Origin: Bin18 sp965200355
GTDB lineage: Bacteria > Desulfobacterota > Binatia > Bin18
Assembly: GCA_965200355.1 (NCBI GenBank)
Contig: OZ241351.1
Location: forward strand, 1,984,001-2,048,000
Direction of reading: 5' to 3'
DNA length: 64,000 nucleotides
Shown here in pieces: positions 18,287 to 27,300 of this stretch (position 1 is its first letter; the number at the start of each line of letters is the position of its first letter). Position numbers and translations under genes: made by a program. Under the pieces are notes generated by a model. That model was not told the DNA's origin. It searched no databases and saw nothing but the letters and a program-made list of their open reading frames with translations.

Positions 18287-19369
18287 TCAGACTGAACGCT
18301 GTGACAGCCAGGTATCCAGCTTGGGCCACAGACGATAGACGGCATTGCCCCCAGCGACCAGACTGACGTGGCCGCCTTTGAGAACAATTTCAGACTTGTC
18401 CTGGCTGCCCACCAGCTTCACCAAGTCCTGCGAGGCCGCGGACGGCACAATATGGTCGTATTGGGCGGCAACATGCAGAAAGGGGAGCGTGATTTTCTCC
18501 AGATCGACCCGGCGACCAGCTAACTCCAGCGTCTTCCGCATGAGCTTATTCTGGCGCATGAAATCGTTGACGAACTGGCGGGCAGTTTCTCCTGGAAAGG
18601 GAATATGGTCCGCGGCCCAGCGATCAAAGCGCAGGTGGGCGGTGACAAAGGCTTCGTCCTGGACGTTATCGAGCAGCTTCATCTGACCGGCACTTTTTTG
18701 AAACGGCCGCAACATCTGAATGGAGGCGTCCATGAGTTCCGAGGGGATATTGCCCAGACTATCGATCAGCCGGTCAAGATCAAAATGGGCCGGGTCGGTC
18801 CAGGTCCGGTAGAGCGCCATGCCGTCCGAGTTCACCGGCGTGGTAAAACACACCAGATTTTTGAGCGGACCGTCGGGATACAGGGCCGCGTACAGGGCCG
18901 CCAGCAGGCCGCCCAGGCAATAGCCGATGAGCGACACATCGGGCTCGCCCGAATCTTCGCCTACTACTGCCACGCACTCGGGGAGAAAATCGGTCACATA
19001 GTCGTCCAGCCTGAGATGTTTATGTTCACGGCGGGGGACACCCCAGTCGATCAGATAGACATCAAAACCCTGAAGGAGCAGGTATTCGATCAAGCTCTGG
19101 CCTTTGGCCAGGTCGAGAATATAGGGCCGGCTGACCAGGGACATGACGATCAGCACCGGAACCCGATACACCTCTGGGCTGAGAGGACGATAATGATACA
19201 GCTTCATTGTGCCGCGCGAATGCACGACATCTTTCGGTGTAGGCCCGACCTCAACGTTGAGGTCGAGTGGAGCCGGCAGGTCCGGGACATGACGCTGAAT
19301 AGCGCGGTCAACCGTTTCCCGCGCTTTGACGGCAACGTCCTTGCGCGACAGGGATTGTGCCTGTTGCAT
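18287..19369 (-). CDS. phaC: Class III poly(R)-hydroxyalkanoate synthase catalytic subunit
   Basis: The 360-residue enzyme polymerises hydroxyacyl-CoA into storage polyester. Its length is typical of class III (about 355), not class I (about 590). The lipase-like box is GYCLGG with nucleophile Cys151. The catalytic aspartate lies in HVAAQYDHIVPS and the histidine in KGGHVSL. YLIDWGVPRREHKHL is another synthase hallmark. It follows the phaE-like gene by 5 bp, as expected for the PhaEC heteromer. Confidence 0.95.
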   Translation of the reverse strand: MQQAQSLSRKDVAVKARETVDRAIQRHVPDLPAPLDLNVEVGPTPKDVVHSRGTMKLYHYRPLSPEVYRVPVLIVMSLVSRPYILDLAKGQSLIEYLLLQGFDVYLIDWGVPRREHKHLRLDDYVTDFLPECVAVVGEDSGEPDVSLIGYCLGGLLAALYAALYPDGPLKNLVCFTTPVNSDGMALYRTWTDPAHFDLDRLIDSLGNIPSELMDASIQMLRPFQKSAGQMKLLDNVQDEAFVTAHLRFDRWAADHIPFPGETARQFVNDFMRQNKLMRKTLELAGRRVDLEKITLPFLHVAAQYDHIVPSAASQDLVKLVGSQDKSEIVLKGGHVSLVAGGNAVYRLWPKLDTWLSQRSV

Positions 19370-19374
19370 GGGCT

Positions 19375-19779
19375 TTAGTCCTTTTCTGCGAGAGCCCCCT
19401 TGGGCTTTTTGGTGCGTTTCGGACGGATGGACGCAGCGTATGCCGCTCCACCCTTATAGTCCGCCAGCGAGCGGCGCAAATGCCGGACCTCAACTTGGAG
19501 TCCGGCCACCGTATCTTCGAGCCCGCCGATCCGGTCGCTCAAGGCGGTCATGTCTGTCCGGGACGGCAGGTTGAGGGCAGCCAAGTACTGGGCCATAGAC
19601 TCGGAGAACATGCGATGCAGGTGCATCGCTTCCTGGACATGCTTGCCCGTGGCGTGGGCAAACTGCTCATTGCCCAGGATACCCGACAGGGCGTCACTCC
19701 ATTGCTTTTCTGACTTCTGGTACCATTCGCGCCACGTCCGGAACGGATCGAAGCTCTGTGGGTCCTCATTTTTGTTCAT
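19375..19779 (-). CDS. phaE: Short PhaE-like subunit of class III PHA synthase
   Basis: The 134-residue protein retains the PhaE C-terminal signature QYLAALNLPSRTDMTALSDR followed by a coiled coil (IGGLEDTVAGLQVEVRHLRR) and a basic lysine-rich tail. Classical PhaE subunits are around 300-360 residues, so most of the N-terminal region is absent. It resembles the short versions seen in archaea. AAAGGAGG precedes ATG 19779, so this start is much better than the longer open frame reaching 20019. Confidence 0.82.
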   Translation of the reverse strand: MNKNEDPQSFDPFRTWREWYQKSEKQWSDALSGILGNEQFAHATGKHVQEAMHLHRMFSESMAQYLAALNLPSRTDMTALSDRIGGLEDTVAGLQVEVRHLRRSLADYKGGAAYAASIRPKRTKKPKGALAEKD

Positions 19780-20067
19780 GGAAACGTCCTCCTTTATGGT
19801 CTGGTCCGACGGGGCGGGGAAAGCGCAACGGACGGGAATACTCAGCCCGGCCACGATAGGAGGCACGAGAAAGATGCACAAGGTGACGGGTGTCACATAG
19901 GTGACGGAAAGCGGTGTTTCTCCCAATAATTCGGCGTTTTTGTTACGGGGGTGACAGGCTGGGAGGTCGCTCGTCAGGGGAGAGAGGCAACGCTGGGTGG
20001 ACGACGCGGGCAGGAACATGTGGTGGAGTCAAAAACCTGCTTCGAGAGCAAGCCCAGCAAAAAACGC
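19780..20067. other. Intergenic region upstream of phaEC
   Basis: No gene is visible in this 288-bp divergent spacer. It contains a small inverted repeat GTGAC-GGGT-GTCAC at 19883-19896 with a further GTGAC at 19901. That could be an operator for the leftward phaE promoter, but no promoter hexamers stand out. Confidence 0.4.
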
Positions 20068-20097
20068 TTGACAAGACTCGCCGTTAAGATGTATAGT
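20068..20097 (+). promoter_or_regulatory. Sigma-70-type promoter
   Basis: TTGACA at 20068-20073 is separated by 18 bp from TATAGT at 20092-20097. The -10 box is part of an imperfectly spaced palindrome TATAGT-TATAT-ACTATA at 20092-20108 that could serve as an operator. It lies 26 bp before the ATG of the secreted unknown gene. The local base composition is much more AT-rich than the neighbours. Confidence 0.7.
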
Positions 20098-20123
20098 TAT
20101 ATACTATAATACGGCGTAAAAAA

Positions 20124-20669
20124 ATGCGCCGCCTATTGTCCGCTTCTATACCTATTGTGGCTGCGTTTTTGATAAGCGCAACAGTCGGCCTAGCGTACGA
20201 GCCAGAAACAGCAGGGAAATCAAAAACCTATCGTACCGCTACGCCAGATGACCACCCAACCGGGTGCAAATTCGGCACGCTCCGGTGGCGTGTGCATCGG
20301 GATGGCCACCACCCGTACATCAAGTGGGCGTGGAATGATGTGTATAATCCGGGAGCGTATCCCGAGTACATACATGTCGTCTCTGATTACGCTATCACCA
20401 CGAGCCACAAAATCGAGGCTATATGCCGACTAGATGATCTGGGCGTGAGGAGACCGACGATTACCAGCGCCAATGTTGAATTTGTCACCTTGCAGGACCT
20501 GACGATTACCGTAATAGATCCACCTGTCATCGACAGAGATTGGGATTGCGATTGGGACAGGACCTACTATGATGTGCGGTATGGTGGCACGCTAGAGCGT
20601 TTCCTGGAATCGGAAATGGACGTGATATGGGAAAGGACTCGGCATAGGACAGGGGAGCGGTGGACTTAG
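20124..20669 (+). CDS. Secreted hypothetical protein
   Basis: The 181-residue product has a Sec signal peptide (LLSASIPIVAAFLISATVGLA), then a mature region rich in aromatic residues and Asp, with two cysteines (PTGCKFG, EAICRLD) and a third in DWDCDWD. No family is recognised. It has its own promoter and lower GC than its surroundings, suggesting recent arrival. The same frame stays open for 62 codons past the TAG at 20667-20669, to TAA 20856-20858. Either the annotated end is natural, or the stop is a nonsense mutation in a longer gene. No good ribosome site precedes the ATG. Confidence 0.6.
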   Translation: MRRLLSASIPIVAAFLISATVGLAYEPETAGKSKTYRTATPDDHPTGCKFGTLRWRVHRDGHHPYIKWAWNDVYNPGAYPEYIHVVSDYAITTSHKIEAICRLDDLGVRRPTITSANVEFVTLQDLTITVIDPPVIDRDWDCDWDRTYYDVRYGGTLERFLESEMDVIWERTRHRTGERWT

Positions 20670-20940
20670 CGGCAGTACACATTCAGGGCCAGACGCACCT
20701 CCGTGACAACCAGCTCTACCTTTACGGCAATAGGTGTTTGCCCCCTGATAGGCGGTGGCCAAAGAACCACCGCTATGGCTACCCCTGATGCTGAAAACGT
20801 GTGGTTCAACACCCATGATGACCTCAGTATCGATTATGACTTTGTTCTTGAATGGTAAGCGATGCACGAGACCGCTCCCCCGATAGTCGAGCGGCGCTGC
20901 CTTGCTAAGACGCGATTGACGCGAATTATCCAAAAACTAA

Positions 20941-20969
20941 AAAGCCCCGTGTTTCACACGGGGCTTTTT
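20941..20969 (+). terminator. Rho-independent terminator
   Basis: AGCCCCGTG pairs with CACGGGGCT across the loop TTTCA, followed by TTTTT and preceded by an A-run. This is a textbook intrinsic terminator that works on both strands. It ends the low-GC cassette that begins at the 20068 promoter. Confidence 0.92.
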
Positions 20970-20990
20970 CTTTGCTTCTTGTTTTTCTAA

Positions 20991-21212
20991 GAAGACCTGC
21001 ATCAAGCCCTGTCCTGTCTCGGCGCACTCAAAGTTGGTCAGACCCTCGACCGTGAAGCGCAAGCCCGCCTCCTCAATGCCTGGACCCAAACCAGTCATCC
21101 CCACGCCTGTGCCCATAACCGTCCGGTGTATTTCCGCCTTTCGCTGGATGAAGTCCGCCGCAAGGTTGGCAGGACAGGGCTAGGATGTGGCTTTGAGAAA
21201 GAATCTGAGTGA
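20991..21212 (+). pseudogene. mutL C-terminal remnant
   Basis: A frame with no start codon directly follows a stop at 20988-20990 and reads through to TGA 21210-21212. Its text matches the end of MutL: a LHQALSCLGALKVGQTLD block corresponding to the A-C-H-x-A-I-K-A region, then HPHACAHNRPVYFRLSLDEV. That second part corresponds to the C-P-H-G-R-P endonuclease and zinc motif followed by the terminal LRLS segment. Only about 70 residues remain, and they abut the terminator of the inserted low-GC patch. The alternative, a chance open frame, is unlikely given two ordered motif matches. Confidence 0.7.
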
Positions 21213-21230
21213 GTGGAAAGGAGAGTAGAT

Positions 21231-22256
21231 ATGACCATGACAGAACATACCGTCAAAACCGACCGGCATACGACTTTTTATCTGGCCGCTGGCCCCGCTG
21301 AAGGGCCGCTGGTCATCTTCACCCACGGCTGGCCTGAGCTATCCATCAGTTGGCGGCACCAACTGCCGGCCTTGGCCGCGCTGGGGTTTCGAGCCATAGC
21401 CCCGGATATGCGCGGTTACGGCCGGTCATCGGTGTATGGGCAACACCGCGATTATGCCCAGGAGCATATCGTCCATGATATGCTGGAGCTGATAGACGCA
21501 CTGGGGCAGGAAAAAGCCGTCTGGGTCGGCCATGATTGGGGCAGTCCGGTGGTCTGGAATATGGCGAGCCACCATCCAGACCGGTGTCATGCGGTCGCCA
21601 ATCTCTGTGTCCCCTACTACACCCTTGAGCGTGGGCTTGCCCACACCCTGACCCTGGTGGACCGAGACCTCTATCCCGAGGAGGCGTACCCGGCCGGTCA
21701 GTGGGATTATATGCGCTACTATGAAGAGAGCTTTGCCGAGGCCATCGCCCCGATGGATGCCCGGGCCTACCGATTTGTCAAACTGCTCTTTCGGAAAGGG
21801 AATCCCGAAGGCGAGGGCCAGCCGGCCATCACCTCAACCGCGCGGCGCGACCATAGTATGCTCGGCATGGCTGAAGTCCCTGATTTGCCGCGCGATGCCG
21901 ATGTCGTCACCGAAGAGGACCTGCGCATCTATGCCTCTGCGCTTGAACGCAACGGCTTCTTCGGTCCCTCTTCGTGGTATATGAATCACCCGCTCAACGC
22001 CGCCTACGCCCAGACCGCCTACAACGACGGCTATCTCGATATGCCGGTGTTGTTTCTGACTGCCCAATACGACTTTGTGTGTGAGTGCGTTCACTCACGC
22101 TTGGCCGAGCCCATGCGCACCTACTGCCGCAATCTGTCCGAAGAGACGATCCGTTCTGGTCATTGGATGGCCCAGGAAAAGCCGGCCGAAGTCAACGCCG
22201 CCTTAGTGCAATGGCTGGCCACCGCGGTTCCGGGTGTCTGGCCACGACCCCGGTGA
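21231..22256 (+). CDS. Alpha/beta hydrolase, epoxide hydrolase-like
   Basis: The 341-residue protein has the oxyanion motif FTHGWPE, the nucleophile elbow VGHDWGSPV with Asp102 (epoxide hydrolase or dehalogenase type rather than a serine hydrolase), and the catalytic histidine in IRSGHWMAQEKP near the C terminus. A cap domain lies between residues of roughly 130 and 265. Soluble epoxide hydrolase is the best guess; haloacetate dehalogenase is less likely. GGAGAG before ATG 21231 fixes the start. Confidence 0.87.
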   Translation: MTMTEHTVKTDRHTTFYLAAGPAEGPLVIFTHGWPELSISWRHQLPALAALGFRAIAPDMRGYGRSSVYGQHRDYAQEHIVHDMLELIDALGQEKAVWVGHDWGSPVVWNMASHHPDRCHAVANLCVPYYTLERGLAHTLTLVDRDLYPEEAYPAGQWDYMRYYEESFAEAIAPMDARAYRFVKLLFRKGNPEGEGQPAITSTARRDHSMLGMAEVPDLPRDADVVTEEDLRIYASALERNGFFGPSSWYMNHPLNAAYAQTAYNDGYLDMPVLFLTAQYDFVCECVHSRLAEPMRTYCRNLSEETIRSGHWMAQEKPAEVNAALVQWLATAVPGVWPRPR

Positions 22257-22261
22257 AGGAT

Positions 22262-22762
22262 ATGGAGACATCTATTACTATTGCAGCCATAGGGGTACTC
22301 ATTGCCGTGGGGACTTTCCTCTGGCGTGTATGGCTGAGCGTACTGTCGGAGCGCAGAAGACGGCAGAAGCTCGTCAATGCGGTCTATCATCACGTTGACA
22401 GGGCTGTAACCAGCCTGAAAGAGCAGGAGGAGAAAAACGAAACGATTCGGCAAAACATCAAGGACGACGAGACGTATACTCCATATGTGGTTCATTCGTC
22501 GTCTGACGACCTGACCTATGAGCAAATCATAGAAGTGATGGAATGGTTAGAGGAGGGGGAAGAGCGGGAAGTAGTAACCTATTTCTATGATCAGTCATCC
22601 CTTCACGCTATCGCGGAGAGTCTGGGGTTGGAGTTCGTAAGAAGATGGCCTTCGGACAGGAAGCTGCGATTGTGGGGGATGTACGAAGAGTATGGGAGGA
22701 GGACATGCAAATCCGCCCAGAAGGTAAAAGAGACACTTGGGCACAAGCTCAAGAGAGGGTAA
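22262..22762 (+). CDS. Membrane-anchored hypothetical protein
   Basis: The 166-residue protein has one N-terminal transmembrane helix (ITIAAIGVLIAVGTFLWRVW) followed by a basic stop-transfer stretch (SERRRRQK) and a charged, mostly helical cytosolic part. It starts 6 bp after the hydrolase stop. Codon use and GC are lower than in the hydrolase, like the cassette at 20124. No family recognised. Confidence 0.6.
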   Translation: METSITIAAIGVLIAVGTFLWRVWLSVLSERRRRQKLVNAVYHHVDRAVTSLKEQEEKNETIRQNIKDDETYTPYVVHSSSDDLTYEQIIEVMEWLEEGEEREVVTYFYDQSSLHAIAESLGLEFVRRWPSDRKLRLWGMYEEYGRRTCKSAQKVKETLGHKLKRG

Positions 22763-22910
22763 TGGGACCAGTGCCTGGACCGATATGTATCATGACGCTC
22801 TCCTCTATCCATTTATGAATTTGAGATAAGGATAGCTATTTTTTTAATATACGCAAGCCTCATCCGAATATCGCCAAGGTCACCAAGAAGGCTGCTCCAA
22901 CACGCTCCTG

Positions 22911-22939
22911 GGGAGCGCAGGCAACTGTCCTGCGCTCCC
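22911..22939. terminator. Hairpin between convergent genes
   Basis: GGGAGCGCAGG at 22911-22921 pairs perfectly with CCTGCGCTCCC at 22929-22939 across a seven-base loop. It sits 15 bp beyond the thiolase stop and downstream of the rightward unknown gene, so it could serve both as a terminator. There is no strong T-run. Confidence 0.6.
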
Positions 22940-22953
22940 ATTTAATGCGCCTG

Positions 22954-24138
22954 CTACGCGACCTCAAACAGCCCGGCCGCGCCCATGCCGCCACCAACAC
23001 ACATGGTGATGACCACGTTCTTTGCGCCTCGCCGCTTGCCTTCGATCAGGGCATGGCCGACCATGCGCGAGCCACTCATGCCGTAGGGATGGCCAATCGA
23101 GATTGAGCCACCGTTCACGTTCAGCCGCTCGTCTGGAATACCGAGCCTGTCGCGGCAGTAGATGACTTGACAGGCGAAAGCTTCGTTCAGTTCCCACAGG
23201 TCGATATCGTCCACGCTCAAGCCGTTGCGTTCGAGCAGCTTGGGAACGGCAAAGACCGGACCAATGCCCATCTCGTCCGGTTCGCAACCGGCAACGGCCA
23301 TGCCCCGATACACACCCAAGGGCTGGAGCCCGCGTTGCTCAGCCTGTTTGCGCTCCATCAGTACGCAGGCCGACACCCCGTCTGACAACTGACTGGCATT
23401 CCCGGCGGTAATAAAGCCGCCTTCTCCCATGACCGGCCGCAGCGCGGCCAAACCGGCCTCGTTCGTACCCGGACGGTTACATTCGTCCCGCTCAATGGTC
23501 ATGCCCTGGCGGGTGGTCTCGCCCGTCTCTTTATCGGTGAACAGCTTGGTGACGGTGCATGGAATAATCTCGTCATCGAACCGTCCGGCCTGCTGGGCCG
23601 CGGCGGTGCGTTGCTGACTCTGAAGCGCATACGCATCCTGTGCTTCCCGCGAGATATGATAGCGCTTCGAGACCACCTCTGCGGTGTCGATCATGGCCAT
23701 ATACAGGTCTGGAGCCTGCCCCAGGGCCAGGGCGTCTTCATTGCGATATTCGTTCTGATGGTCGTTCTGGACGAGGCTGATTGACTCCAAACCACCGGCC
23801 ACCACGGTCTGCATCCCGTCGGCCACAATCTGTTTGGCCGCCATGGAAATGCTCATCAGCCCTGAAGAGCATTGACGATCAATGGTCTGGCCGGAGACTG
23901 TGACGGGCAGCCCCGCGGCGATACCGCACTGACGGGCGACATTATAGCCCTGGGTGCCCTCCTGGAGTGCAGCGCCCATAATTAGATCGTCGATTTCGCC
24001 GGTCTCTATTTTGGCCCGACTGATGGCGGCCTGAATCACCGGCGCAGCCAGAGTCGGGGTCGTGGTGTCATTAAACGCGCCCCGGTATGCCTTGCCGATC
24101 GGTGTCCGGGCAGTCGAGACGATGACCGCTTCTCGCAT
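22954..24138 (-). CDS. Acetyl-CoA acetyltransferase (thiolase family)
   Basis: The 394-residue enzyme catalyses thiolytic cleavage or Claisen condensation of acyl-CoA. The start MREAVIVSTARTPIG, nucleophile Cys90 in DRQCSSG, the NEAFA motif, the catalytic histidine in GHPYGMSGSRM and the second cysteine in MCVGGGMGAAG are all intact. AGGAGGAG just upstream fixes ATG 24138. It may act in beta-oxidation or in supplying acetoacetyl-CoA for PHA; no PHA reductase is adjacent. Confidence 0.92.
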   Translation of the reverse strand: MREAVIVSTARTPIGKAYRGAFNDTTTPTLAAPVIQAAISRAKIETGEIDDLIMGAALQEGTQGYNVARQCGIAAGLPVTVSGQTIDRQCSSGLMSISMAAKQIVADGMQTVVAGGLESISLVQNDHQNEYRNEDALALGQAPDLYMAMIDTAEVVSKRYHISREAQDAYALQSQQRTAAAQQAGRFDDEIIPCTVTKLFTDKETGETTRQGMTIERDECNRPGTNEAGLAALRPVMGEGGFITAGNASQLSDGVSACVLMERKQAEQRGLQPLGVYRGMAVAGCEPDEMGIGPVFAVPKLLERNGLSVDDIDLWELNEAFACQVIYCRDRLGIPDERLNVNGGSISIGHPYGMSGSRMVGHALIEGKRRGAKNVVITMCVGGGMGAAGLFEVA

Positions 24139-24228
24139 AGTAATCTCCTCCTCAGTATTGTGTATTATTGGCACGTCTTAGCAGTTCCTCCCCGTTCCTC
24201 CAACTGGCAAGAATGTGGTGGCCCTTCT

Positions 24229-24291
24229 TGCGCGCTCCCGCCAGGGGAGAGGGAATGTGTCTTGTAGGGGCAACCCCCCCTATGGTTGCCC
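24229..24291. repeat. Palindromic intergenic repeat elements
   Basis: Two short palindromes lie here. CTCCC-GCCA-GGGGAG is near 24235-24249, and GGGCAACC at 24268-24275 is paired with GGTTGCCC at 24284-24291. The second is the same stem found at 52523-52544 and related to the tandem units at 55150-55230. Confidence 0.7.
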
Positions 24292-24300
24292 GGCCTTTGC

Positions 24301-27300
24301 CTAGGCTGTGTCTGGCGGCCCAAACCCCCCGCCGCCCGGCGTGTGCATGACAAACACGTCGCCCGGCTGCATCAGCGTTTCGTCGCTGCCGGCGAGTTCT
24401 TCAACCGTCCCATCTGCGCGCTCGACCGTATCACGCCCCCGCTCTCCGGCCAGCCCACCGGCCAGCCCATACGGTTCCGTCAGGCGGTGGCTGCACAAGG
24501 TCGTGACGGTCATGGAGTCCAAAAACCGCAGCCGCCGGGTAATCCCCGCGCCGCCCGGCTGCCGGCCGGCACCGCCCGAACCATGCCGGATGGCAAAACT
24601 TTCAACGCGGACCGGAAAGCGCCACTCCAAGACCTCGGGGTCGGTCATGCGCGTATTGGTCATATGACTATGCACCGCGTCGCAGCCCGGATGGTCAGGA
24701 CCGGCTCCGGTGCCGCCGCAGATGGTCTCATAGTTTTGATACTGCTCGTTGCCATACACAAAATTATTGACCGTCCCTTGTGACGAGGCCAGCACCCCGA
24801 GCGCGCCATACAGGGCATCGGTTACGCCTTGAGAGACCTCGGTATTGCCGGCGATGACCGCGGCCGGGTATGCCGGGCTGAGGATGGAGCGCGGCGGGAT
24901 TATGATATCAAGCGGTTTCAGACAGCCCTCGTTCAGGGGGATCGCGTCCGCCACCAGGGTCCGAAAAACGTACAGGACCGCGGCCTTACAGACCGCTGCG
25001 GGCGCGTTGTAGTTGCCGCTGTGCTGGGAAGACGTGCCGCTGAAATCAATACTGGCCCGGCGGGCCGCTTTGTCCACCCGAATGCTGACCCGAATCTGAC
25101 AGCCGTTGTCCAAGGGGTATGTGAAGGTGCCATCGGTCAGGACATCGAGTACGCGCCGCACCGACTCTTCGGCGTTGTCCTGGACGTGCTGCATATAGGC
25201 ATGGACGACCTCAACCCCAAAGTGCTCAACCATTTTCCTGAGTTCCTGCACCCCGGTCTCGTTGGCGGCGAGCTGGGCGCGCAGGTCGGCCATATTCTGG
25301 TCAAGATTCCGACACGGATACGCGCCCGAACCCAACAGCTGCCGCATCTCCTGTTCGCGCAGCCGGCCCTGACGAACAAACAGAAAATTGTCGATCAATA
25401 CCCCCTCCTGGTGAATGGTGGTGCTGTCCGGCGGGGCCGACCCTGGGGTGCGTCCACCGATATCGGCATGATGTCCACGCGCGCCGACATAAAAGAGAAT
25501 GCGGTCTGCACTGCCGGTGTCAAACACCGGCGTAATGACCGTCACATCGGGCAAATGCGTGCCGCCGTTATAGGGCGCATTCAGGACATAGGCGTCCCCT
25601 GGCCGCATTTTTCCGTGATTGGCCTTGATGACAGTTTGAATCGACTCGCCCATAGAACCCAGATGGACCGGAACGTGCGGGGCGTTGGCGACCAAACTCC
25701 CGTCCGGTGCAAAAATAGCGCACGAGAAATCCAGCCGTTCTTTGATATTCACCGAGTAGGCCGTATTGGCCAGCGTCGCGCCCATTTGCTCGGCGACCGA
25801 CATAAAGAGGTTATTAAATACCTCCAACATCACCGGGTCGGCCGCGGTGCCCAGCGCCGCCTGGTGGGATTTCGGTCTCAAACGGGTCAGGAGCAGGTGG
25901 CCATAGCGGTTCAGTTCGGCCTGCCACTCCGGCTCAACCACCGTGGTGGCCGTGGGCTCACAAATAATGGCGGGGCCAGCAATGCGCTGGCCTGGTTGCA
26001 GCTGCTCACGCTGGAAGACCGGTGTGTCCAGCCACGTGCCGTCCATATAGGCCGGAACCTGCTGAAGCGGTTGCGCCGCGTTGTGCCCATCCGTGGGCAG
26101 CGCAGGGTCAGCCACCTGATCCGTGGTGCCGACCGCTTCGACCGAGACCGCCTCGGCGACCAGTGGTCGCCCCTCAACGATAAAACCAAAGCGCTGCTTG
26201 TGGGTGGTCTCAAACGCGGCCCGCATGGCCTCAAGGTCGGACAAATCCACTGCTAAGGCCGTGTCCGTCCCCTGATAACGGAGATGGACCCGTTTATGCA
26301 GGCTGGGTCGGGCGGCTGACACGCCTTGGGCAAAAATTTCGTGACTGGCCTCGTGGCCGAGTTCGGCACACGCCGTTTCCAATACGGGCATGGCTGCGGC
26401 GGTCAGCGGCTGTTCGATCTGCCGTTCGCGTAGCGCCCGCACGTCTGCCAAGCCCATGCCGTAGGCGGACAACACCCCGGCAAACGGATGGAGAAAGACG
26501 GTCTTCATGCCCAGCGCGTCCGCAACCAAACAGGCGTGCTGACCGGCAGCCCCGCCAAAGCAGTTGAGGGTATATTCCGTCACATCGTAGCCGCGCTGAA
26601 CGGAGATTTTTTTAATCGCATTGGCCATGTTTTCTACCGCAATACGCAGAAAACCGGCGGCCACGGCCTCAGGCGACTGGACGGGGTGACACGTGGCGCT
26701 GGCGATGTCTTGGGCGAGGGCAACGAACTGTTCTCGCACAATCTGTCCGTCCAAGGCGCGGTCTGCGTGCGGACCAAATACCGCGGGGAAAAAGGCGGCT
26801 TGCAGCTTGCCCAGCATGACGTTGCAGTCGGTCACGGTAAGGGGGCCGCCGCGCTGATAGCAGGCTGGCCCAGGGTCTGCGCCGGCCGAGTCCGGGCCGA
26901 CCCGAAAACGGGCACCATCAAAGTGCAGAATCGACCCGCCGCCGGCCGCGACGGTGTGGATGTGCATCATCGGGGCGCGCATACGAATGCCAGCCACCAG
27001 GGTTTCAAATGTCCGCTCATATGCGCCCTCGTAATGCGACACATCGGTTGAGGTCCCGCCCATATCGAAGCCGATGACCTTGCGAAAACCCGCCCGCGAA
27101 GCGGTCTGAACCATGCCGATTACTCCACCGGCCGGTCCAGATAAAATACTGTCCTTCCCCTGAAACAGGTGGGCATCGGTCAGCCCGCCGTTCGACTGCA
27201 TGAACATCAGCGTGGGGCCGGACCCGCTCTTGGCCTCGAGTTTGTCCGCAACTTGATCGACATAGCGCCGCAGCAGCGGCGAGAGATAGGCGTCCACCAC

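Noticed and set aside
20660..20788. Short GTG frame overlapping the end of the secreted unknown
   Set aside because: No ribosome site or family; the in-frame continuation of the upstream gene is a simpler account of the open text.
22821..22850. Promoter-like TTGAGA-18 bp-TAATAT
   Set aside because: It points right into a stretch with no plus-strand gene before the hairpin and thiolase gene; likely chance in an AT-rich spacer.
24829..26256. 475-codon plus-strand frame
   Set aside because: Entirely antisense to the fused hydantoinase gene, with no recognisable motif.
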